Shown: piece after piece, positions 1 through 11,436 of the stretch
Layout: each line of letters starts with the position of its first letter
Numbering within the stretch: the first letter of the stretch is position 1
Source: Actinomycetota bacterium
GTDB lineage: Bacteria; Actinomycetota; Actinomycetes; Nanopelagicales; Nanopelagicaceae
Length of the DNA stretch: 64,000 nucleotides
Direction of reading: 5' to 3'
Assembly (NCBI GenBank): GCA_016870975.1
Contig: VGAE01000006.1
Coordinates: forward strand, 1 to 64,000
Made by a program: the position numbers and the translations under genes
Notes under the pieces: generated by a model
Told to the model about the DNA's origin: nothing
Seen by the model: only the letters and a program-made list of their open reading frames with translations
Databases searched by the model: none

Positions 1-4
1 GATA

Positions 5-82
5 TGGTGGGCCTAAGTGGACTTGAACCACTGACCTCTTCCTTATCAGGGAAGCGCTCTAACCAGGCTGAGCTATAGGCCC
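5..82 (-). tRNA. tRNA-Ile (GAT), CCA encoded
   Basis: On the minus strand the cloverleaf folds fully. The acceptor arms GGGCCTA and TAGGCCC pair, the anticodon loop reads CTGATAA (anticodon GAT), the T arm carries GGTTCAAGTCC, and the 3' CCA is encoded. It lies downstream of gyrA, as tRNA-Ile does in mycobacteria. The mature body without CCA is 8-82. Confidence 0.96.
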
Positions 83-144
83 GCGAAACGGAAGCGCAAG
101 GCTACCTGACCCGCGGGCGGGCGTAAAAATAGCACGGATTGCGC

Positions 145-2615
145 TTACTCTTGCTCTCTCACCTTTGTTAGCGAGACAACTTCAGTTCCTTGATCAGGGT
201 TTACAACTCGAACACCCATAGTGTCACGACCAGTTTCACGAACTTCTTTCACAGGGGTTCGCATTACAACACCGTTTGATGTAATTAGCAATATTTCATC
301 GCTCTCTTTAACGATTAAAACCCCAACCAGAACACCGCGAGAGCCTTCATCAATCTTTGCCGCTTTAACTCCAATTCCGCCGCGACCTTGTGAGCGATAT
401 TCATCTAAATTCGTTCGCTTTCCATAACCGCCATCGGTTGCGGTGACTACATATAGATCTTCGGTTTTCTTTTCATTTCGAATAGTGGCCATGGATAGTA
501 ATTCATCTCCGGAACGGAATTTCATTCCAATTACACCGGTTGCTGATCTTCTCATTGGACGCAGGGCATCATCATCAGCGGTAAAGCGAAGCGACATGCC
601 TTTCTTTGATATAAGCAATAGTTCGTCTTTCTTACTTAAAGCAGAAGCAGCGACTACTTCATCTTTCTCTTTAAGTGTAATGGCAATTAAGCCGCCAGTT
701 CTAGGTGAGTCATACTCTTCTAGCGGGCTCTTCTTAATGATTCCTGCCTTTGTTACCATAACCAGATAAGGAAGTGAGGTGTAATCGGTAATAGAGATAA
801 CTGATGCGATAGCTTCGTTGGGTTTAAAGGCAAGTAAGTTTGCGACATGTTGGCCCCTAGCATCACGGCCGGCATCAGGTAGTTCATGAACTTTGGCACG
901 ATAGACGCGGCCTTGGTTTGTAAAGAAGAGTAACCAGTTATGCGTTGATGCAGTAAAGAAATGTTCGACGATGTCATCCTGTTTTAAAGCTGCGCCTTTA
1001 ACGCCTTTACCGCCGCGACGCTGTGAACGATATAGATCGGCACGGGTTCGTTTTGCATATCCCCCGCGAGTAATAGTTACTACAACTTCCTGGTTCGGAA
1101 TTAAATCATCAACTGAGAGATCGGTATCGCCGCCAGCGATAATCTGAGTACGGCGTTCATCGCCATATTTTTCGGCGATTTCTGCAAGCTCCTCCTTGAT
1201 GATTGCGCGTTGTTGTTTTGGGTCGTTGAGAATCTTATTTAGCTCAATTATTTCCGCCATTAAAGTTTCATATTCATCATTGATTTTCTGTCGCTCTAAG
1301 GCTGCGAGGCGACGGAGTTGCATATCCAGAATTGCGTTAGCTTGAATCTCATCTACTTCTAAAAGTTTCATTAAACCTTCGCGGGCGGCATCTGAGTTTG
1401 CGCTGGCGCGGATAAGTGCGATCACCGCATCAAGAGCTTCTAGCGCTTTTAAGTAACCACGCAGGATATGGGCGCGTTTCTCTTTTTCAGAGAGGCGGAA
1501 CTTGGTGCGACGGATAATGACTTCAATTTGATGGGTGATGTAGTGGCGAACAAATTCATCAAGGCGAAGGGTGCGGGGAACGTTATCGACGAGAGCCAAC
1601 ATATTGGCACCGAAGGAATCTTGTAATTGGGTGTGTTTGTAGAGGTTATTTACAACAATCTTTGGCGTTGCATCGTTTCGTAAAACGATAACGAGGCGTT
1701 GACCAAGGCGTTCATTGCCTTCATCGCGAACATCTGCGATTCCTTTGATTTTGCCATCTTTAACGAGTTCGGCAATCTTTAGTGCGAGGTTATCTGGGTT
1801 AACTTGATAGGGAAGTTCGGTAATAACTAAACACGTTCGCTTATTTATCTCTTCGATTTCAACAACTGCACGCATGGTGATAGAGCCACGACCAGTGCGA
1901 TATGCCTCTTCAATTCCTTGGCGGCCAACGATGATTCCTTTAGTTGGAAAATCTGGACCTTTAACGATTCCTAATAAAGCTTCTAAAATAGCTTCGCTAG
2001 TTGCATCTGGGTTTTCCAGGGCCCACTCAACTGCGCTGGCGATCTCTCTTAAATTATGTGGCGGAATATTGGTGGCCATTCCGACTGCGATACCAGCCGA
2101 GCCATTTACTAAAAGATTTGGGAAGCGACTTGGTAGAACGATTGGTTCTTGAGAGCGGCCGTCATAGTTTGGAATGAAATCAACAGTTGCTTCATCGATA
2201 TCTCGCATGATCTCCATGGCAAGTGGTGCCATCCGAGCTTCGGTATAGCGCATTGCGGCAGCGGGATCGTTTCCAGGGGAACCAAAGTTTCCATTGCCAT
2301 CAACAAGCGGATAGCGAAGTGACCAGATTTGGGCTAGACGCACCAAAGTGTCATAGATAGCGCCGTCGCCGTGGGGATGGTAATTACCCATCACATCACC
2401 AACAATGCGCGATGATTTGTAGTAACCCTTATCTGGGCGATAACCCGCGTCATACATGGCATAGAGAACGCGGCGATGAACTGGTTTTAGACCATCACGA
2501 ATATCTGGAAGGGCGCGACCAACAATGACCGACATCGCGTAATCAAGATAAGAACGGGCCATCTCGACCTGTAGGTCGACTGATTCGACCTTATCGGAAG
2601 ATTTTTCAGTATCCA

Positions 2616-2616
<1 letters not shown>
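145..2616 (-). CDS. gyrA: DNA gyrase subunit A
   Basis: GyrA cuts and rejoins DNA in the A2B2 gyrase that introduces negative supercoils. The 823-residue length is normal. The catalytic tyrosine is Tyr124 in [10 protein letters not shown]. The quinolone-pocket helix reads [10 protein letters not shown], so the position equivalent to E. coli Ser83 is glycine. The C-terminal beta-pinwheel contains the GyrA box QRRGGKG, needed for wrapping DNA, near residue 540. The start codon overlaps the gyrB stop by one base, which implies translational coupling. This is gyrase rather than ParC because of the GyrA box and the gyrB neighbour. Confidence 0.97.
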
Positions 2617-4595
<1,979 letters not shown>

Positions 4596-4737
4596 TTAAA
4601 CCCCTTTAGAAACGACTAGGACCGCAAAATCGGCCTGGGTACCCTCAAATCCTAGTGGTTGGCTGGCTCCAGGCTGGCCAGAAAAAGGCTCTGGATGTGG
4701 ATTTGGCGCACTTTTAGCGCGCAGGTAACCACTGGGT

Positions 4738-5184
4738 TTAACCATAGGTATCTCGAGGGCCTCTAGCCCCTCGAATTGTGCGTAGGCCACGCTTCCAAGA
4801 TGGCGCAGTTGGTCCAATAATTTTCAAGCTTTCAATGAGAGCGCCCTCGCTCTCGCTTTGAATACCTTTTAAAAGTTCTCGCTCTAATAATCGTAGTTGG
4901 GTTGCCCAAGATGTTGATTCGGCGCGGATTGTTAATTGGCCTTCGAAAATAGTTATTGGCTCGGCATGGTTAGCAATCTCGTCGCCAACAATAACTCTCC
5001 AATTAGTAAAGATGTTTCCTTCAGCGAGGCCACGTTTCCAATCGCGCGAGACAGTTATGGCATCCAATATTGATCCGATGGGTTCCGGATCATCTCGATG
5101 AGATCTCTCATTAGTACTCTCGACAATCTTGTTAAATTTTGTGCGGTAGGTGCGAAAAAGCTCGCGAGCGATGTCACGCTTCAT
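4738..5184 (-). CDS. DUF721 (DciA-like) protein
   Basis: A 148-residue DUF721 protein, found between recF and gyrB in nearly all actinobacteria (the Rv0004 position). The signature core is WRVIVGDEIANHAEPITIFEGQLTIRAESTSWATQLRLL at about residues 62-100, a compact KH-like fold. The related DciA proteins help load the DnaB helicase; a role at initiation here is inference from family and position. The start overlaps the recF stop by 4 bp (ATGA). The 142-bp gap to gyrB contains only a chance ORF. Confidence 0.9.
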   Translation of the reverse strand: MKRDIARELFRTYRTKFNKIVESTNERSHRDDPEPIGSILDAITVSRDWKRGLAEGNIFTNWRVIVGDEIANHAEPITIFEGQLTIRAESTSWATQLRLLERELLKGIQSESEGALIESLKIIGPTAPSWKRGLRTIRGARGPRDTYG

Positions 5185-6269
5185 AATTCACTAACCGCAC
5201 CATTTGCTACTTGGTATCTCTTACCAGTTAATTCAGAAGGTAGATCGCTTGCAACCGCTACGGTAATTAAAGTTTGATCAGCAGTATTAGTTAGAGCTAC
5301 TAGTCGTTCCCGTCGCTTCTCATCAAGCTCTGAAAATACATCATCTAAAATTAAAATTGGATTATCGCCATCAGTTTTCAGAAGTTGATAACTAGCTAAC
5401 CTTAACGAGAGCGCAATTAACCAAGATTCACCATGGCTAGCGAAGCCTTTTACTGGGTGTTCCCCTAAATTTAAGAGAAGATCGTCGCGGTGTGGTCCAA
5501 TTAAAGAGACGCCCCGTTCCCGCTCTTGTAGGGAAACTTCCTCAATTTTTCTTAACAATTCCTTTTTATTCGCCTCTTTATCTTCAGTCAAATTTTCTAG
5601 ATTGGATTTATATTCTAATGATGGCTGCTTTTTTACGGAAATGTTTTCATACGAGTTTAATAGGTGAGGTGTCAGCTCTCTGATTAGTTTGAGTCTTGAG
5701 GCGACAATCTCGCCACCAAAATTTGCTAAGTGCTCATTCCAAGGAGAGAGGGTGCTTTCAGTAGCACGAGCTTTAAGGAGCGTATTTCGCTGCTTTAGAG
5801 CCTTCTCATAATCATTGATGACGCCACCTAACCGGGGGTTTCGTTGAATTAGAGGATAATCAAGAAAAGCTCTCCGCTCTCTTGGATCGCCGCGCACTAA
5901 ATCTAGATCTTCTGGGGAGAAACAGATTGCTTTGACAATTCCTGAGATTGCGTGTTGGCTGCGAACTGGGTTTTGATTAACTTTGGCGCGATTAGCTTTT
6001 CCATTGTTAATCTCTAACTCAATTAAAGTGTCGCGATCTTGATCTGAAACTTTTGCCCGGATATAACCTTTCTCGGCTCCTAGTTTTATTAAAGGGGCGT
6101 CATTTGAGATGCGGTGGGATGAAAGTAGGGCTAGATACATAATTGCTTCGAGGATATTTGTTTTCCCCTCACCATTCTCCCCGATGAAGATATGGGTTCC
6201 ACTGGTTAGTGGGAGTTCCAGGTTTTTATATGAGCGGAAATCTTGCAGGGAAAGATGGGTGATCTTCAT
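5181..6269 (-). CDS. recF: DNA replication/repair ATPase RecF
   Basis: RecF is the SMC-like ATPase that helps load RecA at gapped DNA. The Walker A motif GENGEGKT is at residues 30-37, followed by the ABC-type signature region, and the Walker B/D-loop NPILILDDVFSELDEKRRERL is near residue 300. The length of 362 residues is typical. It lies 9 nt downstream of dnaN and overlaps DUF721, so dnaN-recF-DUF721 probably share a transcript. No Shine-Dalgarno sequence is evident before the ATG. Confidence 0.95.
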   Translation of the reverse strand: MKITHLSLQDFRSYKNLELPLTSGTHIFIGENGEGKTNILEAIMYLALLSSHRISNDAPLIKLGAEKGYIRAKVSDQDRDTLIELEINNGKANRAKVNQNPVRSQHAISGIVKAICFSPEDLDLVRGDPRERRAFLDYPLIQRNPRLGGVINDYEKALKQRNTLLKARATESTLSPWNEHLANFGGEIVASRLKLIRELTPHLLNSYENISVKKQPSLEYKSNLENLTEDKEANKKELLRKIEEVSLQERERGVSLIGPHRDDLLLNLGEHPVKGFASHGESWLIALSLRLASYQLLKTDGDNPILILDDVFSELDEKRRERLVALTNTADQTLITVAVASDLPSELTGKRYQVANGAVSEL

Positions 6270-6278
6270 TTACTGCAG

Positions 6279-7406
6279 TTAGGAGGCGTAACGCATCGGC
6301 ATTAATAGATAGCGGAATGAGGTATCTGCGCCACCATCTGCCTTGCTTTTACCGGTGAGCGTCGCTGGTTTATTTGACCCTGTGAAAGCGATATTTACAT
6401 AAACGGTACTGAGAGCGCTTAAACCATCGGTAAGGAAAGTTGGGTTAAATGCGATATCAATTGCTTCACCGTTGTAGATAATCTCTAACTCTTCGGTTGC
6501 TTGGGCTTCATCTCCAGCGCCAGCTTCTAGTTGTAGCGTGTTGTTATTAAATTTAAGTCGTAACGGAACAGTTTTATCTGTAACCAGAGCTACCCTGCGA
6601 ACTGAATCAAGAAGTTTGGCGACTTCGATTACTGCGTTGGCACTTGTTTCGCTGGGTAGTAAATGGCGGTATGGCGGGAATGAGCCATCTAATTGGCGTG
6701 AGGTCATAGTTTTTGCATCACTAGCAAAACCAACTAAGCGCTCATTATTTGAGGTTGGGGCAATTGCAATTGAGACGCTCTTTGTACTTGCAATACTCCG
6801 AGCGGCGTCTGCCAAAGTCCGGGCGCGAAGAAGTGCGGTGGTTGTTAACTCTGGATCGTTTGGGGTCCAATTAATCTCACGAACCGCTAACCGATATCTG
6901 TCGGTTGCGGCGAGAGTTATGGTCTCTTTAGCTATATCAATGTGGATGCCGGTAAGAGTTGGCAGGGAGTCATCTCGACCGGCGGCTACTGCAACTTGGT
7001 TTACCGCTGTTGCAAATAACTCACTCGCTATAGTTCCAGAAGTTTCCGGAAGGTTGGGAAGGTTTGGATATTCATTTAACGGCAGTGTTGGCAAGGTGAA
7101 TTTTGCAGAACCGGCGGTAACTAAAACTCTTGTGCCGTCGAGTTGAAATAGGACAGTTTTATTTGGTAGCGTCTTGGAAATCTCAGTTAATAAACGCCCA
7201 GGAACTAAAACTCGACCAGGTTCTTTTATCTCAGCTGTGAAAGAAGATTTAGCGGATGTTTCAAGATCTGAGGCAGATAAGGTCACATCTTTTTGAGCAT
7301 CGATAACTATTCCGAGTAGGGCGGTCATAATGGGGCGGGTAGAGAGGCTGCGAGATACCCAATTAACTGAATCGGCAAGTGATGCGCTATCAACTGAAAA
7401 CTTCAT
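6279..7406 (-). CDS. dnaN: DNA polymerase III beta sliding clamp
   Basis: The beta clamp encircles DNA and tethers polymerase III. The 375 residues cover the three repeated clamp domains, and the C-terminal strand ends in the conserved YLLMPMR hydrophobic-pocket segment. A -10 hexamer TAGGCT sits 7 nt before the ATG with no room for a Shine-Dalgarno sequence, so a leaderless transcript is likely. The upstream gap to dnaA contains the DnaA boxes. Confidence 0.97.
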   Translation of the reverse strand: MKFSVDSASLADSVNWVSRSLSTRPIMTALLGIVIDAQKDVTLSASDLETSAKSSFTAEIKEPGRVLVPGRLLTEISKTLPNKTVLFQLDGTRVLVTAGSAKFTLPTLPLNEYPNLPNLPETSGTIASELFATAVNQVAVAAGRDDSLPTLTGIHIDIAKETITLAATDRYRLAVREINWTPNDPELTTTALLRARTLADAARSIASTKSVSIAIAPTSNNERLVGFASDAKTMTSRQLDGSFPPYRHLLPSETSANAVIEVAKLLDSVRRVALVTDKTVPLRLKFNNNTLQLEAGAGDEAQATEELEIIYNGEAIDIAFNPTFLTDGLSALSTVYVNIAFTGSNKPATLTGKSKADGGADTSFRYLLMPMRYAS

Positions 7407-7665
7407 GATTATGAGCCTATCGTTTTGGTTTGTGGATGAGGTACGCTCATAAACTTTTGTTTATCTATAGAATTATTCGTAATAAGCAGCAGTGTAAATT
7501 GTGGGAAAGTAAAGAAACCGCAGTTCAAAGCTACTTTTTTATTCACTTAACCACTCCTTTCTTTGTGGCTAACTTGTGTTTGTTTTGTGGTTAAAAAACG
7601 GCCCCGCTACTTATCCTTGGACTATCCACCGATTATCCACAGATATCCACAGGTTATCCCCAAAC
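7407..7665. other. oriC candidate: dnaN-dnaA intergenic region
   Basis: This 259-bp spacer has a perfect DnaA box TTATCCACA (7633-7641), near matches ATATCCACA (7643-7651), TTATCCCCA (7654-7662) and CTATCCACC (7622-7630), and an inverted near match TGTGGATGA near the dnaN side. An AT-rich tract, roughly 7445-7570, could serve as the unwinding element. Gene order and the strand switch nearby support an origin here. No experimental boundary can be given. Confidence 0.75.
7414..7419 (-). promoter_or_regulatory. -10 element of leaderless dnaN promoter
   Basis: TAGGCT (minus strand) ends 7 nt before the dnaN ATG, matching the TANNNT plus 6-9 nt pattern seen before many genes in this window. No matching -35 is obvious. 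Confidence 0.5.
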
Positions 7666-9060
7666 CTAAACCCTTCCTTGGAGCTTAATTCTGTTGGTCA
7701 ACTCAGTGACCTGGTTGAAGATCGAGCGGCGTTCTGCCATCAACTGGCGAACCTTCCTGTCAGCATGCATAACTGTCGTGTGGTCGCGCCCGCCAAATGT
7801 CTGGCCAATTTTTGGGAGCGAGAGATCGGTTAATTCTCTACATAAATACATCGCAATTTGGCGCGCATTAACTAAAACACGCGATCTTGATGTGCCACAT
7901 AAATCATCGATAGTTAAACTGAAATAAGAAGCAGTCTGAGCCATGATTGTGTTGGAAGTTATATCCGGAGCGCCTTCATCAGGTATTAAATCCTTTAGAA
8001 CAATTTCAGCGAGCCCCATATCAACTGGTTGGCGGTTTAGCGACGCGAAAGCGGTGACACGGATTAACGCCCCCTCCAACTCTCTAATGTTTGTCGAGAT
8101 TTTACTAGCGATAAATTCCAGAACATCATCCGGGGCGCTTAACTTATCTTGAGCAGCTTTCTTTCTTAAGATTGCGATTCGAGTTTCAAGTTCCGGTGGT
8201 TGGATATCAGTAATCAAACCCCACTCAAATCGACTTCTTAAACGATCTTCAAGTGTTGTTAATTGTTTTGGCGGTCTATCAGATGAGATCACAATCTGCT
8301 TGTTGGCATTATAAAGAGTGTTAAAGGTATGGAAGAACTCTTCCTGAGTTCGCTCTTTATTTTCCAAGAACTGGATATCATCAACCAACAAAATATCTAA
8401 ATCGCGATACCTACGCTGGAAAACCGAGGATTTATCGTCTCGAATTGAGTTAATAAAATCATTAGTGAATTCTTCTGAAGATACATAACGAACTCTTAAA
8501 CCTTTATATAACTCTTTTACATATGCACCAATTGCGTGAAGTAAGTGGGTCTTACCCAAACCAGATTCACCATAAATAAAAAGCGGGTTATATGCCTTAG
8601 CTGGAGCTTCAGCTACGGCAACAGCGGCAGCATGAGCGAATCTATTCGATGCACCGATAACGAAAGTTTCAAAAATGTATCGAGGATTTAATTGAGTTGA
8701 TTCTTGGGGTTTGGCTAACCCCTCTTGGCGCCCCGTTCCCGCTCTGGGAGTCTCATCGATTTCAACAACTTCACTCTCGGGAACATCTAATGACTCATCG
8801 ATGGTGACTGCGATATTGATCCGCTCACCCAACTTTGCTGAAAGGGCATCATTTAGAGCTCCTTTAAGTCGGCTCTCTAAGACATCTTTGGCAAAACTAT
8901 TCGGCGCTGCTAAGAGAAGGTTTGAGCCGCCCTCACTTTTTAGTAGCCCTAAGGGTTTAGTGAGAGTTAAGAAGGCTCTATTCTGGGGAGAATCCTGAGA
9001 GATAGAGTCGATGACTCCACTCCATAACCCCTCAAGTAGGTCGGTTTCGGCGGTAGTCAC
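7666..9060 (-). CDS. dnaA: Chromosomal replication initiator DnaA
   Basis: DnaA binds DnaA boxes and opens the origin. Domain I is at the N-terminus (residues 1-80), followed by a short linker, then the AAA+ domain with Walker A GESGLGKT (164-171) and Walker [14 protein letters not shown]. The C-terminal helix-turn-helix has the signature [14 protein letters not shown]. The linker domain is short, giving 464 residues in total. The GTG start at 9060 has AGGGGG 7 nt upstream. Both flanking gaps contain DnaA boxes, so autoregulation is likely. Confidence 0.97.
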   Translation of the reverse strand: MTTAETDLLEGLWSGVIDSISQDSPQNRAFLTLTKPLGLLKSEGGSNLLLAAPNSFAKDVLESRLKGALNDALSAKLGERINIAVTIDESLDVPESEVVEIDETPRAGTGRQEGLAKPQESTQLNPRYIFETFVIGASNRFAHAAAVAVAEAPAKAYNPLFIYGESGLGKTHLLHAIGAYVKELYKGLRVRYVSSEEFTNDFINSIRDDKSSVFQRRYRDLDILLVDDIQFLENKERTQEEFFHTFNTLYNANKQIVISSDRPPKQLTTLEDRLRSRFEWGLITDIQPPELETRIAILRKKAAQDKLSAPDDVLEFIASKISTNIRELEGALIRVTAFASLNRQPVDMGLAEIVLKDLIPDEGAPDITSNTIMAQTASYFSLTIDDLCGTSRSRVLVNARQIAMYLCRELTDLSLPKIGQTFGGRDHTTVMHADRKVRQLMAERRSIFNQVTELTNRIKLQGRV

Positions 9061-9295
9061 TAAATCCCCCTAAATCCACAAAGTTATCCACAGGCTGTGG
9101 TCTAAAGTAAGGCTTTAGCCTCTCAACCCCCTTATTTTGGGGCGACCCTGTGGATAGAGGCGGAAAGTAAGACCTATCCTTAATAAAAGCAAGGGGTTAT
9201 CCACAATTTTCCAAATTGGGCGGCCCCCCGCTACGGTTACTCCCTGTTCTCGCGCCCTTTGGGGGGGGCGGGACGAGATCTAAGGAGAAAATCCC
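9061..9295. promoter_or_regulatory. Second DnaA-box cluster and dnaA/rpmH divergent promoter region
   Basis: The divergent gap holds perfect DnaA boxes TTATCCACA at 9084-9092 and 9197-9205, an inverted near match TGTGGATAG at 9149-9157 and a half match at 9072-9080. A -10-like TATCCT at 9175-9180 could drive rpmH. The GC-rich CGCCCTTTGGGGGGGGCG before rpmH may form a leader hairpin. The region could be part of oriC or a DnaA autoregulatory site. Confidence 0.65.
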
Positions 9296-9430
9296 ATGAA
9301 GCGGACCTTCCAGCCGAATAACCGTCGGCGCGCAAAGAAGCATGGCTTCCGTGCACGCATGGCAACCCGAGCCGGTCGCGCAGTTCTCTCTGCACGCCGC
9401 GCCAAAGGCCGCGCTCGCCTCTCTGTTTAG
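9296..9430 (+). CDS. rpmH: 50S ribosomal protein L34
   Basis: This 44-residue gene is missing from the ORF track because of its length. It begins [22 protein letters not shown], the universal L34 start, and is very rich in Arg and Lys as expected for an rRNA-binding protein of the large subunit. A strong Shine-Dalgarno sequence (AAGGAG) lies 7-8 nt upstream. It is followed after 13 nt by rnpA, the usual rpmH-rnpA pairing. Confidence 0.97.
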   Translation: MKRTFQPNNRRRAKKHGFRARMATRAGRAVLSARRAKGRARLSV

Positions 9431-9443
9431 CAACGAGCTTGAT

Positions 9444-9773
9444 GTGCTTGCGCAAACAAATCGTCTTACCTCTCATGAAGATTTTCTGCGCGTAACTCAA
9501 TCCCCCATTAGATCAAAGACCAAATCTTTAGCCGGATACCTGCTCACTGAATCAGATATTGATTCTCCAAAAATAGGTTTTATTGTTTCAAGAGCAATTG
9601 GTGGGTCTGTAAAGCGCCACCGAGTAACACGCCAACTTCGACATGCTTCTAAAGCTGCGCTTCATGTTTTACCAAAAACTTCACTTGTTGTAGTGCGAGC
9701 AACCAGGAGCGAGAATCCAGCTGAGGAAATCTCAGAACTTTTTGGTGAATTAAAGAAACGAGCAGCCCGGTGA
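9444..9773 (+). CDS. rnpA: Ribonuclease P protein component
   Basis: Protein subunit of RNase P, which trims tRNA 5' leaders. I place the start at GTG 9444 (109 residues, beginning VLAQTNRLTS), because the ORF-track start at 9342 lies inside rpmH and family members begin at this Asn-Arg-Leu segment. The RNA-binding signature is VKRHRVTRQLRHA. No strong Shine-Dalgarno sequence is seen, so translation may couple to rpmH. The stop overlaps the yidD start. Confidence 0.93.
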   Translation: MLAQTNRLTSHEDFLRVTQSPIRSKTKSLAGYLLTESDIDSPKIGFIVSRAIGGSVKRHRVTRQLRHASKAALHVLPKTSLVVVRATRSENPAEEISELFGELKKRAAR

Positions 9774-10024
9774 AACTACTCACCTACCCATTTTTGATAT
9801 TGATTCGCGGTTGGCAGAAATTTATTGCTTCTGGTTTAGCGCCGCGCTGTAAATATTATCCATCCTGTTCTCATTACACATTTGATGCAATCAAGAAGTA
9901 CAACTTGTTTGGATTGCTTTTAGGAGCATGGCGAGTAGTTCGCTGTAATCCTTTTAGTCATGGCGGCGTTGATTATGTACCAGAGAAGATTCACTTTGGA
10001 CCTATCAGATTAGGAGCTAGATAG
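9770..10024 (+). CDS. yidD: Membrane protein insertion efficiency factor YidD
   Basis: Small 84-residue member of the haemolytic DUF37/YidD family, which assists YidC-dependent membrane insertion. The family core KYYPSCSHYTFDAIKKYN and the tail GAWRVVRCNPFSHGGVDYVP are both present, including the conserved cysteines. The start is GTG, overlapping the rnpA stop by 4 bp, and yidC begins immediately after the stop. Confidence 0.95.
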   Translation: MKLLTYPFLILIRGWQKFIASGLAPRCKYYPSCSHYTFDAIKKYNLFGLLLGAWRVVRCNPFSHGGVDYVPEKIHFGPIRLGAR

Positions 10025-10921
10025 ATGTTAGACCCCTTATATTGGCTGGTTTCAGTGGTTATGGTCGCGATCCATCGTGCTCTTTCTCCGGTCTTCGGAG
10101 AGACCAGTGGAGTCACTTGGAGCCTCTCAATCGTTGGTTTAGTTGTATTAATTCGAGTATTACTTATTCCACTATTTGTGCGACAGATTAAATCGCAACG
10201 CGCCCTTACAGCGCTCTCGCCAGAGATGAAGAAGATCCAACAGAAGTACAAAGATGATCGCCAGAAGCAATCGGAAGAGTTAATGAAGTTATACAAAACT
10301 CATAAAACTAATCCACTAGCATCATGCTTTCCCATCATCGCTCAAGCACCAATATTCTTTGCACTATTTACGGTGCTAAATGGAATAGGCAAGAACCCAC
10401 CACAAGCCCGCGGAACATTTACCCAAACTCTGGCAGAACAGGCCGCACAAGCGGAATTTTTTGGCGCCCCAATCTCGCAGACATTTCTTGGCTCAAGTAA
10501 TGCAACAGTAAAATTCGTTACCGTTCTTCTTATTATTTTAATGTCGTTGACAACCTTTACAACACAACGTCAATTGATGGTCAAAGGTATGCCGAAAATG
10601 GATACCAGCAACAATATGATGTTGCAACAACAGAAGATTTTGCTTTATCTATTTCCAGTGATATTTGCAGTCTCTGGTGTTAATTTCCCAATTGGCGTTC
10701 TTATCTACTGGTCGACCACAAACCTTTGGACTTGGGGACAGCAGTACTACGTAATTAAACGAAATCCAGCTCCAGGATCTCCGGCTTGGGAGGAGTTACA
10801 ACGAAAACGCGGACTCACCGAAAACAAGAATGGCTCAGAAGAGGGTGGCGGAGTGGCTACCCAAGAGCCAGAGAAGAAGGGGCAGCGCTTCCAGCCAAAG
10901 AAGCGTAAGAAGAACAAATAG
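10025..10921 (+). CDS. yidC: Membrane protein insertase YidC/Oxa1
   Basis: YidC inserts and folds inner-membrane proteins, alone or with Sec. The 298 residues give five predicted membrane segments: near the N-terminus, about 36-53, about 98-117, about 160-177 and about 215-235. The conserved QRALTALSPEMKKIQQKYKDD cytoplasmic hairpin follows the second segment. The basic C-terminal tail (KKRKKNK) is a typical ribosome-contact extension. There is no separate large periplasmic domain, as usual in Gram-positive-type YidC. Confidence 0.96.
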   Translation: MLDPLYWLVSVVMVAIHRALSPVFGETSGVTWSLSIVGLVVLIRVLLIPLFVRQIKSQRALTALSPEMKKIQQKYKDDRQKQSEELMKLYKTHKTNPLASCFPIIAQAPIFFALFTVLNGIGKNPPQARGTFTQTLAEQAAQAEFFGAPISQTFLGSSNATVKFVTVLLIILMSLTTFTTQRQLMVKGMPKMDTSNNMMLQQQKILLYLFPVIFAVSGVNFPIGVLIYWSTTNLWTWGQQYYVIKRNPAPGSPAWEELQRKRGLTENKNGSEEGGGVATQEPEKKGQRFQPKKRKKNK

Positions 10922-10956
10922 GTTTAAAAGCCTCAAAAAGGGCAAAAGGAGAGAAA

Positions 10957-11436
10957 ATGAGTGAGAACGAGAAGAGTAGGGCTACCCAACTGGAGGATGA
11001 GGGCGATATTGCCGCCGACTATCTGGAGGGGCTATTGGATATCGCAGATTTAGATGGTGATATCGAGATTGGGATTGAGAATGATCGAGCCCATCTAGTT
11101 GTGGAGGGGGGAGAGCTCTCCCATCTAGTGGGCAGGGATGGTGAGGTCTTAGATGCCCTCCAAGAGTTGACTCGCCTTGCGGTCCAAACGTCAACCGGTG
11201 AGCGATCGCGGTTAATGCTCGACCTTGGTGGCTTTAGAGCCGATAAGCGGAATACCCTGGCCAAACTGGCTGAGGAGATTGCCGATGAGGTTAAGTCGAG
11301 CGGCCAAGCAATCAAACTCGCCCCTATGAATGCCTTTGAGAGAAAAATTGTCCATGACACGATTCAGAAGATTGGGCTAAAGAGCGAATCTGAGGGCGAA
11401 GACCCAGATCGCTGCGTTGTGGTGATGCCTTCCTGA
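10957..11436 (+). CDS. KH/R3H RNA-binding protein (Jag/KhpB)
   Basis: A 159-residue RNA-binding protein of the Jag/KhpB (EloR) family. An acidic N-terminus is followed by a KH domain with the GRDG loop (LVGRDGEVLDALQ, about residues 57-70) and a C-terminal R3H domain (MNAFERKIVHDTI). A Shine-Dalgarno sequence (AAAGGAGAG) precedes the ATG. It sits between yidC and rsmG, its invariant actinobacterial neighbours. The rsmG reading frame appears to start inside its last codons. Confidence 0.93.
   Translation: MSENEKSRATQLEDEGDIAADYLEGLLDIADLDGDIEIGIENDRAHLVVEGGELSHLVGRDGEVLDALQELTRLAVQTSTGERSRLMLDLGGFRADKRNTLAKLAEEIADEVKSSGQAIKLAPMNAFERKIVHDTIQKIGLKSESEGEDPDRCVVVMPS

Noticed and set aside
4596-4817. 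73-aa ORF between DUF721 and gyrB
   Set aside because: It overlaps the DUF721 gene by 80 bp, has no recognisable domain, and low-complexity Pro/Gly composition; best explained as a chance open frame.
6538-7146. 202-aa ORF antisense to dnaN
   Set aside because: Entirely inside the well-supported dnaN gene on the other strand; no domain or start signal.
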